Origin: Pirellulaceae bacterium
Lineage (GTDB): Bacteria > Planctomycetota > Planctomycetia > Pirellulales > Pirellulaceae
DNA: 55,231 bases
NCBI GenBank assembly: GCA_016784735.1
Contig: JADHUC010000022.1
Location: 1-55,231 of the forward strand
Reading direction: 5' to 3'
Position numbers and translations under genes: made by a program. This document shows positions 1 through 9,095 of this stretch, one piece after another. Position 1 is the first letter of the stretch. Each line of letters opens with the position of its first letter. Below the pieces are notes generated by a model that was given only the letters and a program-made list of their open reading frames with translations, made no database searches and was not told where the DNA came from.

Positions 1-1160
1 ATTGGCTCTACGATCGCCTGGCGGCGGCCGAACTGATACCAGAGCGGGATGAGAAGCGCGAAGAACGAGAGGCGAAAGACGCCCACAAGTCAATCCTTGC
101 CCCGTTCCTGGAAGCGTACATTGCCAAGCGGGGCGACGTGAAGCCGTCCACCAAACTGCTTTACAACCAGACCAAGACAAACTTGTGCACCTTTTTCGGC
201 CGTGGGAAACCGTTGACGGAGATCACGGCGGGCGCGGCGGCGGATTTCAAGCGATGGCTTCTGACGGAAGCCCGCGTGCAAAAGGAGAAGAGCGATTCGG
301 CCAAGGCCGGCGTGCAAAAGAAAGAGGGCTTGGCCAAGGCTACAGCGAACCGTAGAACGCGATGCGCCAAGCACTTCTTCGAGGAGGCCCTTGATCACGA
401 GATCATCTCCAAGAATCCGTTTCGCAAGGTCAAGGGCGGATCGTCGGTGAACAAAGAGCGGATGTACTTTGTGCCGTGGGACGATGCGCAGAAGATCCTC
501 GACGAATGCCCCAATGCCGAGTGGCGGGCGATCGTCGCACTGGTGCGATTCGGTGGAATCCGCTGTCCGTCCGAACTGCTCCCGTTGAAGTGGGAGGATG
601 TCAACTTTCGCGATGGCATGCTGACGATCACGTCGCCCAAGACGGCACACGCAGACAAACCCTATCGCGTCATTCCCGAGGAAGTGTTCTGCGATGTCCG
701 ACCGTACTTGGAGGATCTACTCGAAGTAGCCCGGGCGCGTGGACCCGTCAAACCGACCGATTACGTCATCACGCAGTATCGGCAGAAGAACGCCAACCTG
801 CGAACGCAGTTCATACGGATCATGAAGCGGGCCGGCGTCGAACCATGGCCCAAGATCTTCCAGAACTGCCGGTCAAGCAGAGAGACAGAGTTGATCTACA
901 TGGGCTATCAAATCCACGAGGTCTGCAAGTGGATCGGCAACTCTCCCCAAGTCGCGCACGATCACTACTTGCAGGTGCTCGACAGCGCCCAGAAGTTGGC
1001 GCTTGAAGGCAGTGCACGTAGGCAATGCAAAAGACCCATGCACGGGGGCAAAGTTGCAGGTAATACCCCGTCGACTGCAAGGGGCTGCAAGTGGGACGGG
1101 AATGGGAGGGGAAGCCCCGCTGAAACCAAGAAAAACCGGGGCTTCAGTGGGGCCATCGAG

Positions 1161-1187
<27 letters not shown>
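1..1187 (+). CDS. Tyrosine recombinase (integrase), 5'-truncated by window edge
   Basis: The reading frame is open from base 3, so the N-terminus lies outside the window; the GTG at 138 is unlikely to be the true start. Visible parts are a SAM-like N-terminal core-binding region followed by a catalytic domain. Counting from the GTG, the box I arginine is R142 (motif GGIRCPSELL), the box II arginine is R245 (FQNCRSSRETEL) and the nucleophile is Y277 (HDHYLQV). The usual box II His is Gln and the GHS motif reads GNS, a variant I recall from other planctomycete integrases. The last codons (REDSNL) are encoded by the T-arm of the overlapping tRNA-Arg, and the stop codon lies inside the tRNA gene. 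This arrangement is typical of elements that integrate into a tRNA 3' end, with int next to the junction. Confidence 0.9.
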
Positions 1188-1234
<47 letters not shown>

Positions 1235-1433
1235 TGGCGGCTATGAAACATACGGAATTTCCGGTGTCCGTGCAACCAACCCCGTCCTGCGTCCAAAGAA
1301 TCCTGGGATTTCGGGGCCCGCGTCTTGACCCGTGGTTCTTTGGGATGCTATAAGCGCAAATGATGCTGTGTGCGCGAATTAGGCGCAATCGGTTTTTCTT
1401 TTCCTGCACAGAACCACAAACCGAGCGACCCTC

Positions 1434-2111
1434 ATGGCCCAGATTACATTGCGCGTGCTCGACGGCGCTGATCGAGGCCGTGTATTCGATACCCTGGACA
1501 CGCCAGTTACGATCGGACGGGAAGAGGGTAATACGATTCAACTGAACGATGAGCGTGTCAGCCGGTTCCACGTCAAGATTCAAGAAGATCATGACCGTTT
1601 GGTGCTGACAGATCTGGAGAGCACAAACGGCACCAAAGTCAACGGCGAGGACATACAGCTTCGTATCCTGCGCGATGGCGACATGATTCACGTGGGGCGA
1701 TCGGTGCTGGTGGTCGGCTCTCGTGACGATATTGCCAAGCGGCTGGCGCAGTTGCGAAACGTAAAGACCAAGGGTAGTTGGTTCCGCCGCAGCAAGGACG
1801 ACGCCGACAAGGTCCCGCCGCTCGACGCAGATGAGCCTTGGAAAGACAACGAGGAGCTTCAAGAGGCGTTGTTCTGCTTGGAGCCACCCGAGTTGCCGGA
1901 ACGCCTAAGTCCGGGACAGGCAGCTCAATTGGCCGAGTTGATCGAGTACATGCACATTCGTCTCAGGCATCTACTGTCTTCGGTGAAAGAGGAGAAGAAA
2001 GGTGACCGAGTAACGCTGGATGTGCGCCAGTGGCAGAGCCTTGTGGATTTGCAGTCGCGTCTGGCCGAATACTTGCGATCGATTGGCGAACCGGACTCGC
2101 CGGGGGCCTGA
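1434..2111 (+). CDS. FHA-domain protein
   Basis: This 225-residue protein begins with a canonical forkhead-associated domain (about residues 1-95). The signature pieces are GRE near residue 33, the SRFH segment and STNGTKVNG. FHA domains bind phosphothreonine, so the protein probably reads out Ser/Thr kinase activity in the cytoplasm; no signal peptide or membrane segment is visible. The C-terminal 110 residues are charged and helical, with no recognised fold. The ATG at 1434 is the only start that keeps the complete FHA beta-sandwich. It lies 2.4 kb before a same-strand atypical kinase gene, with a ketoacyl synthase in between, so a link to that kinase is possible but not shown. Confidence 0.88.
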   Translation: MAQITLRVLDGADRGRVFDTLDTPVTIGREEGNTIQLNDERVSRFHVKIQEDHDRLVLTDLESTNGTKVNGEDIQLRILRDGDMIHVGRSVLVVGSRDDIAKRLAQLRNVKTKGSWFRRSKDDADKVPPLDADEPWKDNEELQEALFCLEPPELPERLSPGQAAQLAELIEYMHIRLRHLLSSVKEEKKGDRVTLDVRQWQSLVDLQSRLAEYLRSIGEPDSPGA

Positions 2112-2422
2112 TGAGCGAATCCACCGTCGGCGAGTTGGGGGATCGATTCCCAGATGCACTTCCTCGGTAGGCCAAGGAGTAACCCATTGGACCTATCGGC
2201 ATGCGATTCTATCTTCGCTACCCTTTCTTGAAAACCTCCCCCTGAACCGCTATATAGCCCTTTTTCGCCGCGCAGGCTCCTTCCTGTTCGCCGTGCGCGC
2301 AGATTGGTATATTGACGTATCGGTCTCAATAATACGACCTAGTTAGAATTTGAGGATAACGGCAGACGCAATGTGCGAGGAGTGTCACTCCTCGCGAGTT
2401 GCGAGGCCGAAGATGGTGCTCC
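2112..2422. other. Intergenic region with an upstream stem-loop
   Basis: This stretch holds no convincing gene. Apart from the stem-loop at 2375-2395 it contains an AT-richer segment around 2300-2350 that could hold a promoter for the ketoacyl synthase, but I cannot assign -35 and -10 boxes with acceptable spacing. Confidence 0.5.
2375..2395 (+). promoter_or_regulatory. Perfect 9-bp stem-loop in the ketoacyl synthase leader
   Basis: GCGAGGAGT and ACTCCTCGC form a perfect 9-bp stem with a 3-nt loop ending 27 nt before the ATG at 2423. There is no T-run, so it is not a classical terminator. The left arm contains GAGGAG, so a ribosome-binding-like sequence would be hidden in the stem. It may be an mRNA regulatory hairpin or a protein-binding site; function is inferred. 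Confidence 0.4.
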
Positions 2423-3712
2423 ATGAGGCGGCGAGTTGTGATCACGGGCGTCGGCTGCGTGACCCCACTGGGTGTGGAGGTCGACGAATTCTCGTGCCGT
2501 CTCACGCAAGGCCAGTCAGGGGTTGGCCCAATTTCGTTGTTCGATGCGTCGAGATTCCCGGTGCGGATCGCCGCCGAAGTCCGAAACTGGGACATGTCCG
2601 ATGTTGGCGAAGACCAGACGCGTTGGCAGCGACACGCTCGCCAGACCCAGTTCGCCGTTGCCGCTGCATTGAAAGCCGCTCGGTCCGCGGGCTTGCAGGA
2701 TGCCCACGTGGACCCGCAACGAGTCGGAGTTATCACGGGCTGTGGCGAGATTTTCCCCGAATTCTCGCAGTTCTGCCAACTAACCAGCACGGCAGTCGTG
2801 GGCGAACAATTTCAGATCGGACGGTTTGTGGATGAGGCGAATCATGTCTATCAGCACATGACAGACGAAGATTTGATTCTGGAGCCGGGCGCAGCGGCAG
2901 CCTGCATAGCCGGATTGTTTGATGCCCAAGGGCCGAATTCGAATTTCACCGCCGCCTGCGTTTCGTGCAGCAAGGCCATCGGGGAATCAACCGAAATCAT
3001 CCGCCGCGGAGATGCGGACATAATGCTGGCCGGCGGCGCCCATAGCATGATCCATCCGTTTGGCGTTACCGGCTTCCATCGTCTTTCCACGCTCAGCACC
3101 CGTAACGACGAGCCCGAGAAGGCCGCGCGCCCGTTTGACCGCGAACGGGATGGATTCGTGATCGGCGAAGGCGGAGTGATGCTGGTACTGGAAGAGTTGG
3201 ACTTGGCCCGTCGTCGTGGCGCGGAGATCTGGGCCGAAGTTGCGGGCTGGGGCGTCACTCATGACGCCTATCGCATCACTGACTTGGACCCCACGGGCCG
3301 TTCCGCCGTCAACGTGATTGCGCGGGCTTTGGACGATGCCCGGATGAACCCCGAGGACATCGACTACATCAACGCTCATGGCTCTGGCACGGCGATCAAC
3401 GACAAGACCGAAACGCTTGCCGTCAAGAAAGCGTTTGGCGACCTCGCCTATCGCGTGCCAATATCCAGCACCAAGAGCATGACCGGGCATCTGACAACGG
3501 CTTGTGGTGCCATCGAATCGCTCGCGTGCCTGATCGCGATTCGCGATGGCGTTGCCCCGCCGACCATAAATTACGGAAATGCGGATCCCGAGTGCGATCT
3601 GGACTACGTGCCCAACACGGCTCGCGAGATTTCGTGCAACCGCGCGATGAGCAATACCTTCGGCTTCGGCGGGCAGAACGTCGTGTTGGTCCTTTCGCGA
3701 TTCGACGGCTAA
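2423..3712 (+). CDS. Beta-ketoacyl-ACP synthase, KAS II (FabF) type
   Basis: The thiolase-fold condensing enzyme joins malonyl-ACP to an acyl chain in fatty acid (or polyketide) synthesis in the cytoplasm. The start MRRRVVITGVG at ATG 2423 matches the family N-terminus; a TTG eight codons upstream also lies in frame. All three catalytic residues are visible: Cys in TAACVSCSKAIGE, first His in YINAHGSGTAINDK and second His in TKSMTGHLTTACGAIES. The glycine-rich C-terminus NTFGFGGQNVVLVL is also typical, and the 429-residue length is normal. No acyl carrier protein or other fab gene is next to it, so it may be one of several KAS paralogues rather than the housekeeping FabF. Confidence 0.9.
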   Translation: MRRRVVITGVGCVTPLGVEVDEFSCRLTQGQSGVGPISLFDASRFPVRIAAEVRNWDMSDVGEDQTRWQRHARQTQFAVAAALKAARSAGLQDAHVDPQRVGVITGCGEIFPEFSQFCQLTSTAVVGEQFQIGRFVDEANHVYQHMTDEDLILEPGAAAACIAGLFDAQGPNSNFTAACVSCSKAIGESTEIIRRGDADIMLAGGAHSMIHPFGVTGFHRLSTLSTRNDEPEKAARPFDRERDGFVIGEGGVMLVLEELDLARRRGAEIWAEVAGWGVTHDAYRITDLDPTGRSAVNVIARALDDARMNPEDIDYINAHGSGTAINDKTETLAVKKAFGDLAYRVPISSTKSMTGHLTTACGAIESLACLIAIRDGVAPPTINYGNADPECDLDYVPNTAREISCNRAMSNTFGFGGQNVVLVLSRFDG

Positions 3713-3848
3713 CGCAAGCAGGCACTATAATGGAATATGATAGTTTGCGGGTTTGGCTCAAGAGGGCACGCGAAACAAAGGGCGCAATGCCGCTCTGTAG
3801 GAATCGTCCCGCCGTTGTTGCACTCCGATCTTGGATCGCTGGTTTCTG

Positions 3849-6755
3849 ATGTCAACGTGGCCGCTGATCTCTGATTTCGCCCGTATGGTGCAAAATCCTC
3901 AGGTCGCCTTTCGGGCACCCGAGTTGAAGCAATGCACTGTGGAGATGAACCATCTCGGCCAGCCTAAGGCGCGCAGTGGCAATTTTGCTACCGTTTATCG
4001 CGGATTCCAGGCTGACGGCACAAGCTTCGCCATCCGGATATTCAACCGTCGCCAGGACGAGCGACTGGAGCATTACCGTACGGTCAGCGAGTACCTGGAC
4101 CAGCGGGTCGTATCCAGCATCGTCAAGTTCGACTATGACGAACGCGGCATTCGATCGGCCGGTGACGGCAAGCTCTATCCGTTGCTGACGATGGATTGGG
4201 TCCCGGGCATCACGCTGTTCGAATGGGTTCGAGATCGCAGCCGCGAAGGCTATGCCGAGGCCCTGGGAATCGCGGCCGATGTTTGGCTGCACTTGGTGCG
4301 CGAACTGATCGAACAGGAAGTTGTGCATGGCGACCTGTCGCACGGCAATGTCATGGTCTCGCCGGAAGGCCATTTCAAACTGGTCGACTACGATTGCATG
4401 TGCGTGCCGTCGTTGACTGGACGCCGCAACCTGGAAACCGGACTTCCTCCCTACCAGCACCCAGGGCGCAATGCCAATACGATTTTGTTTCCGGGGCTGG
4501 ATAATTTCTCGTCGCTTCTGATCTACGTTGCCCTTAGAGCCTTGGCCGCTGCGCCGCAACTTTGGATCACGCACGTCGATCAAACGGAATACGACAAGAT
4601 TCTGTTCCGACCGCAGGATTTCGAAAGTCCGGCCACATCGGCGTTGTACCGCGACCTGATGAATTCGCCTGACGAGCAGGTGCGTGACTTGGTTCACTAC
4701 CTGTTCGAATTAGCCCGATACGACATCCACGACATTCCGCCGGTGGATGAAGTGCTGCTGTGGTGCGAATCGGTCGAGAGTCTGGTCAGTGCGCAGGAGT
4801 GGGACAAGGTCGTCCAGTTGGTCGAGCGTATGGGGCCGGGCGAACAGATCGCTCCGGATTTGCAGCCGTACGTTCAGGAGGCCCAGCAGCGGGTCTCGTG
4901 CCGAAAGGCCGTCGATGAGGCCTTGGCCGAAGGCAACGAAGAGCGTGTCGAGATGCTTTATGCCACAGGATTGCTGCATAATTACCCGGCGGCGGCGCAT
5001 CTGGTAGACCAGGCTAGCTGTGCCGGGCAAGTCAGGCCCGTTCTGCGGCTGCTGCAATCGGCCAAACAGTTGCAGGCGTGGGACAAGCTGAAAGCCACGT
5101 GGCTGGCCAACCAACAGTTGCTGTCCGGCCGGCCAAGCGCCCAGCCTTACGAACCGGACGTCCAGAAGCTTCTGACCGTCGACCGAATTCGCGAGTTGTT
5201 GGCTTCGCCGCAAGTGGACAATCGCGAACTGTTGGAAGCATGGAACCACCTGCAGAAGATGGGCGGGCACCCAACGGCCGAGCCGTATCGCCAGCAAGTC
5301 GAGAGAAGCCTGGTCCAGCGTGAGAGCATGACGAAGCTGCAAGAGTTGCTGCTCGCAGCGCCCAAAACTCCAGCACTGTCACACGACAAGAAGATCGTCG
5401 CCAGTGGTTCGCCCGAAGCGTTCCAGGCGATGGACAAGTCCTCCCCGCTGGTACAGCAGTACCTGGCAGCCCAGAAGCGGTTGCAGTACGTCAGGAAAGT
5501 CCACGAACTGGAGAAGAAAGGGACGGTCGAGGGCGAGACTTTTATCGCTGGTGTAATGGAACACCTGCCCAACTCGTATCACGAAGGTCTCGCCCGGCGA
5601 TCTCAGCAGGCACGCAAACGATTGTACATCTATCGCGAATTGACCCGTGCGGTCGAGGAGCCGTGTTCCGAAATCCAAGTCGTTGAAACTTGGGAGAAGC
5701 TCGGCAAGATTCGAGGCCGTGTCCTAGCGTCGGACGAAGTTCGCGAGCGCGCCCAGTTAGCCGCAGCTCGCGCACCGCTGATTCGGCAGTTGCAGGCCAT
5801 TCCCGAGACTGCGGACGAAGCAGAACAGGAACGCCGGGTGCTCGAGGTGTGGGATGAAACGCTGTTGAGCGACTGCCACGACGCGTCGGCGTGGCGGCAT
5901 ATCTACAATCGCGTGCGTGCCGGTCGCCAGACGCTCGAAATGATCACTGCCGCCATCGAGGCAGGCAACCTGGCCGAGGTGGAACGCCTGCTGGCCGAAC
6001 CGTGCATGCAGGGTCAGCAGTTGCCGCCCGAACTGGCCGGCACGCTGAAGGAATTGCAGGCCAAAGCTCAGAAGGCCGTGGCGGTCAAGCGTCAGGCAAT
6101 CGTCAACACATTCATGGAGAACGATCGGACTGCTTTTGTGGAATTGTTCGACGCGACGCTGATCGGCGACATCTGCGGCCAGTTTCGCCATCACCAGCCC
6201 GTCGTCAGCCAGTGGGTCGAGTCGGAGATTCTGCCGGTATCGCGTGTTGGCTTGGCGGCGGATCCAGGGAATGCGGTTGTGCGAGACGAAGCGGGCAACT
6301 TGACGATCAAGTGGACGTGGCCGGCGCCTAATGTCAGCAACGAGTGCCGTTTGCTGATCTGCCAGAACCGGCCTCCGGCCAGCGCACTGCCCGAAGACAT
6401 CAAGGCCCAATACGCAGTGGCCATCCAACGCCACGAGTGGAACGAGACAACCGGTCATCAGGTTGCGCCGGACCCCGAGTGGGACCGCAGCGGTGTGTAC
6501 GTCATAGCCGTGATCGACTTGGGTTTTCAGGTGTTTTACAGCGAACCGCTTCCGGTCGGACACATCCAGCCGATCGAAGTCAAGCAACAACGACGATGGG
6601 GGCTGTTCCGGTCCCGCAGGGCCGAAAAAGTGGCTAAGCCAGGCGAAGATGCGGAGGAATCGGAAGAAACCGAAGAAGCTGAAAAGGCCGAACAGGCAGA
6701 CGAGCAGCAGGAGACGACGGCCGCGATAGATGAACCGGTTGAGGAGAAGGAATAG
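3849..6755 (+). CDS. Atypical Ser/Thr protein kinase with helical-repeat and Fn3-like C-terminus
   Basis: The ATG at 3849 is preferred; a TTG six codons upstream is also in frame. Residues about 35-300 form a protein-kinase fold with a divergent active site. The VAIK lysine is Arg (R63 in FAIRIF), the catalytic loop reads HGDLSHGN (D162 and N167 kept) and DFG is DYD (D180). Asp and Asn for catalysis and metal binding remain, so it may be active, but loss of the ATP-anchoring lysine also allows a pseudokinase. Residues about 300-780 are long helical repeats, about 800-905 a beta-sandwich resembling Fn3, and the end is a Glu-rich acidic tail. There is no signal peptide. It leads a run with a vWA and a PP2C gene, the composition of TerY-P triads, where the kinase and phosphatase set the state of the vWA partner. 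Confidence 0.82.
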   Translation: MSTWPLISDFARMVQNPQVAFRAPELKQCTVEMNHLGQPKARSGNFATVYRGFQADGTSFAIRIFNRRQDERLEHYRTVSEYLDQRVVSSIVKFDYDERGIRSAGDGKLYPLLTMDWVPGITLFEWVRDRSREGYAEALGIAADVWLHLVRELIEQEVVHGDLSHGNVMVSPEGHFKLVDYDCMCVPSLTGRRNLETGLPPYQHPGRNANTILFPGLDNFSSLLIYVALRALAAAPQLWITHVDQTEYDKILFRPQDFESPATSALYRDLMNSPDEQVRDLVHYLFELARYDIHDIPPVDEVLLWCESVESLVSAQEWDKVVQLVERMGPGEQIAPDLQPYVQEAQQRVSCRKAVDEALAEGNEERVEMLYATGLLHNYPAAAHLVDQASCAGQVRPVLRLLQSAKQLQAWDKLKATWLANQQLLSGRPSAQPYEPDVQKLLTVDRIRELLASPQVDNRELLEAWNHLQKMGGHPTAEPYRQQVERSLVQRESMTKLQELLLAAPKTPALSHDKKIVASGSPEAFQAMDKSSPLVQQYLAAQKRLQYVRKVHELEKKGTVEGETFIAGVMEHLPNSYHEGLARRSQQARKRLYIYRELTRAVEEPCSEIQVVETWEKLGKIRGRVLASDEVRERAQLAAARAPLIRQLQAIPETADEAEQERRVLEVWDETLLSDCHDASAWRHIYNRVRAGRQTLEMITAAIEAGNLAEVERLLAEPCMQGQQLPPELAGTLKELQAKAQKAVAVKRQAIVNTFMENDRTAFVELFDATLIGDICGQFRHHQPVVSQWVESEILPVSRVGLAADPGNAVVRDEAGNLTIKWTWPAPNVSNECRLLICQNRPPASALPEDIKAQYAVAIQRHEWNETTGHQVAPDPEWDRSGVYVIAVIDLGFQVFYSEPLPVGHIQPIEVKQQRRWGLFRSRRAEKVAKPGEDAEESEETEEAEKAEQADEQQETTAAIDEPVEEKE

Positions 6756-6757
6756 GG

Positions 6758-6880
6758 AAGGGTGTCGGGTGTCAGGTGTCGGGTGTCGGGAAGAGGGGAG
6801 ACCCAGTTGGGCGGCGAAACTGGAAACTGGAAACCCGACACCCGACACCCGACACCCGAAACCTGACACCCGCCACCCTT
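6758..6880. repeat. GTGTCGGG-type palindromic repeat, copy 1
   Basis: A run of GGTGTCGGGTGTCAGGTGTC units directly after the kinase stop codon is mirrored about 60 bp later by the complementary CCCGACACCCGACACC run, so RNA from either strand could form a long hairpin. The same units occur at 8819-8900 and 49189-49280, each just after a stop codon. It may act as a transcript 3'-end structure; this is inferred from position. Confidence 0.8.
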
Positions 6881-6998
6881 CCTCACTTGCCGTCCGGCAT
6901 CTTTCGGCCGATAATCACGTCTTGCGTGATGACAGGCCAGCCGCCTGGCCTTCCGCTTCTATCTCGGAGCGGCTCTCAAGACCGTAGAGGGGTGTGAC

Positions 6999-7856
6999 TT
7001 GCCGTACCAACGAGAAATCAGCCGCGACCATAAGGCGTGCATTCTGTTTTTGCTGGATCAATCGTACTCGATGGTTGAACCGCTAGGCGGTTCAGCAAAC
7101 CGCAAGTGCGACGAACTGGCCAACGCGGTCAATTCCTGGCTGTATAACATGTCGATTCGCGCTTCGGGTGATGAAGGCATTCGCGATTACATGGACGTGG
7201 GCCTGATCGGCTACCGCACAGATCAGCAGGCCAATCCGATCATCCAGCCCGCGGTGGTCGGCCCACTGGCCGGCCAGCAACTCGTGTCGGTCACGGACAT
7301 CGGCAACTGTCCGGCGCGTATCGATTCGGTCGTGCAGCGGATCCAGGACGAAGAAACGGGGGAGATGATCGAGTTCCCCTCGGAGAGCCCAATCTGGATC
7401 GATCCGGTGGCCGAAGGCAGTACGCCCATGTGCCATGTGCTGTACCAAGCCTATCAGATTCTTACTCAATGGATCGGGCAGCATCCGGAGAGCTTTCCGC
7501 CCATTGTAATTCACATTTCCGATGGCGAATCGCAAGACGGCGATCCGATACCCTACGCGGACGCCGTCAGAAACCTGGCTACCAACGATGGCAATGTGCT
7601 GCTGTTCAATTGCCATCTTTCGATGATGCAAGCCCAACAAGCCCTGTTTCCGTCCATGCCCGACGGTTTGCCCGACGAATTGGCGAAAGTCCTGTTCAAT
7701 ATGTCCAGCGTGCTGCCGGAACCGTTCTACCGGAATGCGGTTGCCGAAGGAATTCAACTCGAACCGGGCGCGCGGGGCATGGCTTTCAACGCCGACATGG
7801 TGGTCCTGGTCAAGTTCCTTGACATGGGAACCCGTGCCGCCGTGCAACTGCGATAG
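6999..7856 (+). CDS. vWA-domain protein, TerY-like, with intact MIDAS
   Basis: This 285-residue protein is almost entirely a von Willebrand A domain. The metal-ion-dependent adhesion site is complete: DQSYS at residues 20-24, Thr in GSTPM near 142 and Asp in HISDGES near 174. No signal peptide or membrane segment is seen, so it is probably cytoplasmic, like TerY proteins. The start is TTG at 6999, supported by GAGGGG 6-7 nt upstream; no in-frame ATG precedes the MIDAS. It lies 21 bp before the PP2C gene, which suggests co-transcription. By analogy with TerY-P systems it probably serves as a metal-dependent scaffold controlled by the neighbouring kinase and phosphatase; that role is inferred. 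Confidence 0.88.
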   Translation: MPYQREISRDHKACILFLLDQSYSMVEPLGGSANRKCDELANAVNSWLYNMSIRASGDEGIRDYMDVGLIGYRTDQQANPIIQPAVVGPLAGQQLVSVTDIGNCPARIDSVVQRIQDEETGEMIEFPSESPIWIDPVAEGSTPMCHVLYQAYQILTQWIGQHPESFPPIVIHISDGESQDGDPIPYADAVRNLATNDGNVLLFNCHLSMMQAQQALFPSMPDGLPDELAKVLFNMSSVLPEPFYRNAVAEGIQLEPGARGMAFNADMVVLVKFLDMGTRAAVQLR

Positions 7857-7877
7857 ACGAGGAAACGACGCTTCGTC

Positions 7878-8786
7878 ATGTTTTTCCAGCATCGAGTTTT
7901 TTGGTTGCCCAAGGATGTTCAGGACCCGAACGGCTATGAAGACGCGTTTCACGTCGATGCCGATCGGGGCGTAGCCGCCGTCTGCGACGGTGTTTCCACC
8001 TCGCTGTACTCCGGACGGTGGGCGGGAATCCTCGCGCACGGTGTGGTGGCGGACACGCCGAACGTGAACGATCCGGCGGCAATGGAGGCATGGCTGAAGC
8101 GGCACCGCGACGCCTGGTCGGCAGCGATTGACGAAAACTCGCTGGCGTGGCACCAGAAACCTAAACTCCTGGACGGCGCCGCCTCGACGCTTCTGTGGGT
8201 CGAAGTGACGACCACGGGCACCGACGACGGAGTGGCCAGGCCGTACCAAGTCCGCTCGTACTCGATCGGCGACTGCTGCCTGTTTCACGTTCGCGGCGGA
8301 CAAGTGTTGCAGACTTTTCCCTTGCAAGAAAGCGAGCGTTTCGAAGACAACCCGCAGGTTATTCGGAGCGTTTTCAAACGAGCTGACGTCGTCGCCTTCG
8401 AGGCCATGGAGACCCAATGCAATCCGGGCGACCTGCTGGTGCTGTGTAGCGATGCGGTGGCGGCCTGGACGATGCGCCAGTTGGAGGCCGGATCCCAATT
8501 GGATTGGAATTCGTACTGGCAAATGTCCCATGAAGATTGGCAAGCTTGGCTGACGAGTCTGCGGCAGGACAATCAGATTCGGTATGACGATTCTACGGCG
8601 ATTCTGCTCCTCATCGGAGCAGGCGAATCCCCATCGCCTGCCGGGCCGCCGGCTGAAGACGACTCGCTGCTGGACACTGCCGAGGCCAAGGTTCGGGGTG
8701 CATTCAAATCCCTCAAAGGAACTCTCCGGAAGGGTTTGCGAGAGCTCTCCGACAGCAAATGGCTGTCCGAACGCGACAAGAAATGA
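7878..8786 (+). CDS. PP2C-family Ser/Thr phosphatase
   Basis: The 302-residue product has the PP2C metal-binding pattern in order: EDAF at residues 21-24, CDGVSTS with D37 and G38, CSDAVA near 190 and YDDSTAILL near 237. These acidic residues hold the two catalytic metal ions that remove phosphate from Ser/Thr. The rest of the sequence is divergent, as in PP2C members of TerY-P triads. There is no membrane segment. It starts 21 bp after the vWA stop, so the pair is probably translated from one message, and its likely substrate is a target of the kinase two genes upstream. The last 50 residues are charged and may be a docking tail. Confidence 0.88.
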   Translation: MFFQHRVFWLPKDVQDPNGYEDAFHVDADRGVAAVCDGVSTSLYSGRWAGILAHGVVADTPNVNDPAAMEAWLKRHRDAWSAAIDENSLAWHQKPKLLDGAASTLLWVEVTTTGTDDGVARPYQVRSYSIGDCCLFHVRGGQVLQTFPLQESERFEDNPQVIRSVFKRADVVAFEAMETQCNPGDLLVLCSDAVAAWTMRQLEAGSQLDWNSYWQMSHEDWQAWLTSLRQDNQIRYDDSTAILLLIGAGESPSPAGPPAEDDSLLDTAEAKVRGAFKSLKGTLRKGLRELSDSKWLSERDKK

Positions 8787-9095
8787 GTACAAGTGGCCGC
8801 TGGACGCGTTTCAGAGGGAGGTGTCGGGTAAGAGGTAGGGGCCTGCATTAAACTACGCATCTTGAATCCCGACACCCGAAACCTGACACCCGAACACCCA
8901 CAACGTCCGCCGGACGTTCGACTTGATGTTAGTGTTTGTGCGCATTAGACTTACAGTATCGTCGAGGTCTCCCCATTTCTCCTTTGTGCTTGGGGACGTG
9001 ACTGAGCAAGGAAAACGATTTTCTCTACTCAAATCGTGGTTTCCGCATCGTCGTGGCGATGTTCGACTGGCGATTTGAAGGGGCGGTGAACAATC
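8787..9095. repeat. Gene-free stretch with GTGTCGGG-type repeat, copy 2
   Basis: Positions 8819-8900 carry a shorter version of the repeat at 6758-6880: GTGTCGGG on the left, and CCCGACACCCGAAACCTGAC on the right. It sits 33 bp after the PP2C stop codon. The remaining 195 bp before the next gene show no gene and only weak promoter-like sequence. Confidence 0.72.

Noticed and set aside
5757..6869. 370-codon minus-strand frame
   Set aside because: Complement of the kinase C-terminus, with its first 35 codons made from the GTGTCGGG repeat.
6758..6880. Regular GTGTCGGG units as a CRISPR array
   Set aside because: Units are 7-8 bp without spacers of constant length, and no cas gene is present.
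7092..8792. 566-codon open frame on the minus strand
   Set aside because: It spans both the vWA and PP2C genes on the other strand and shows no recognisable protein feature.
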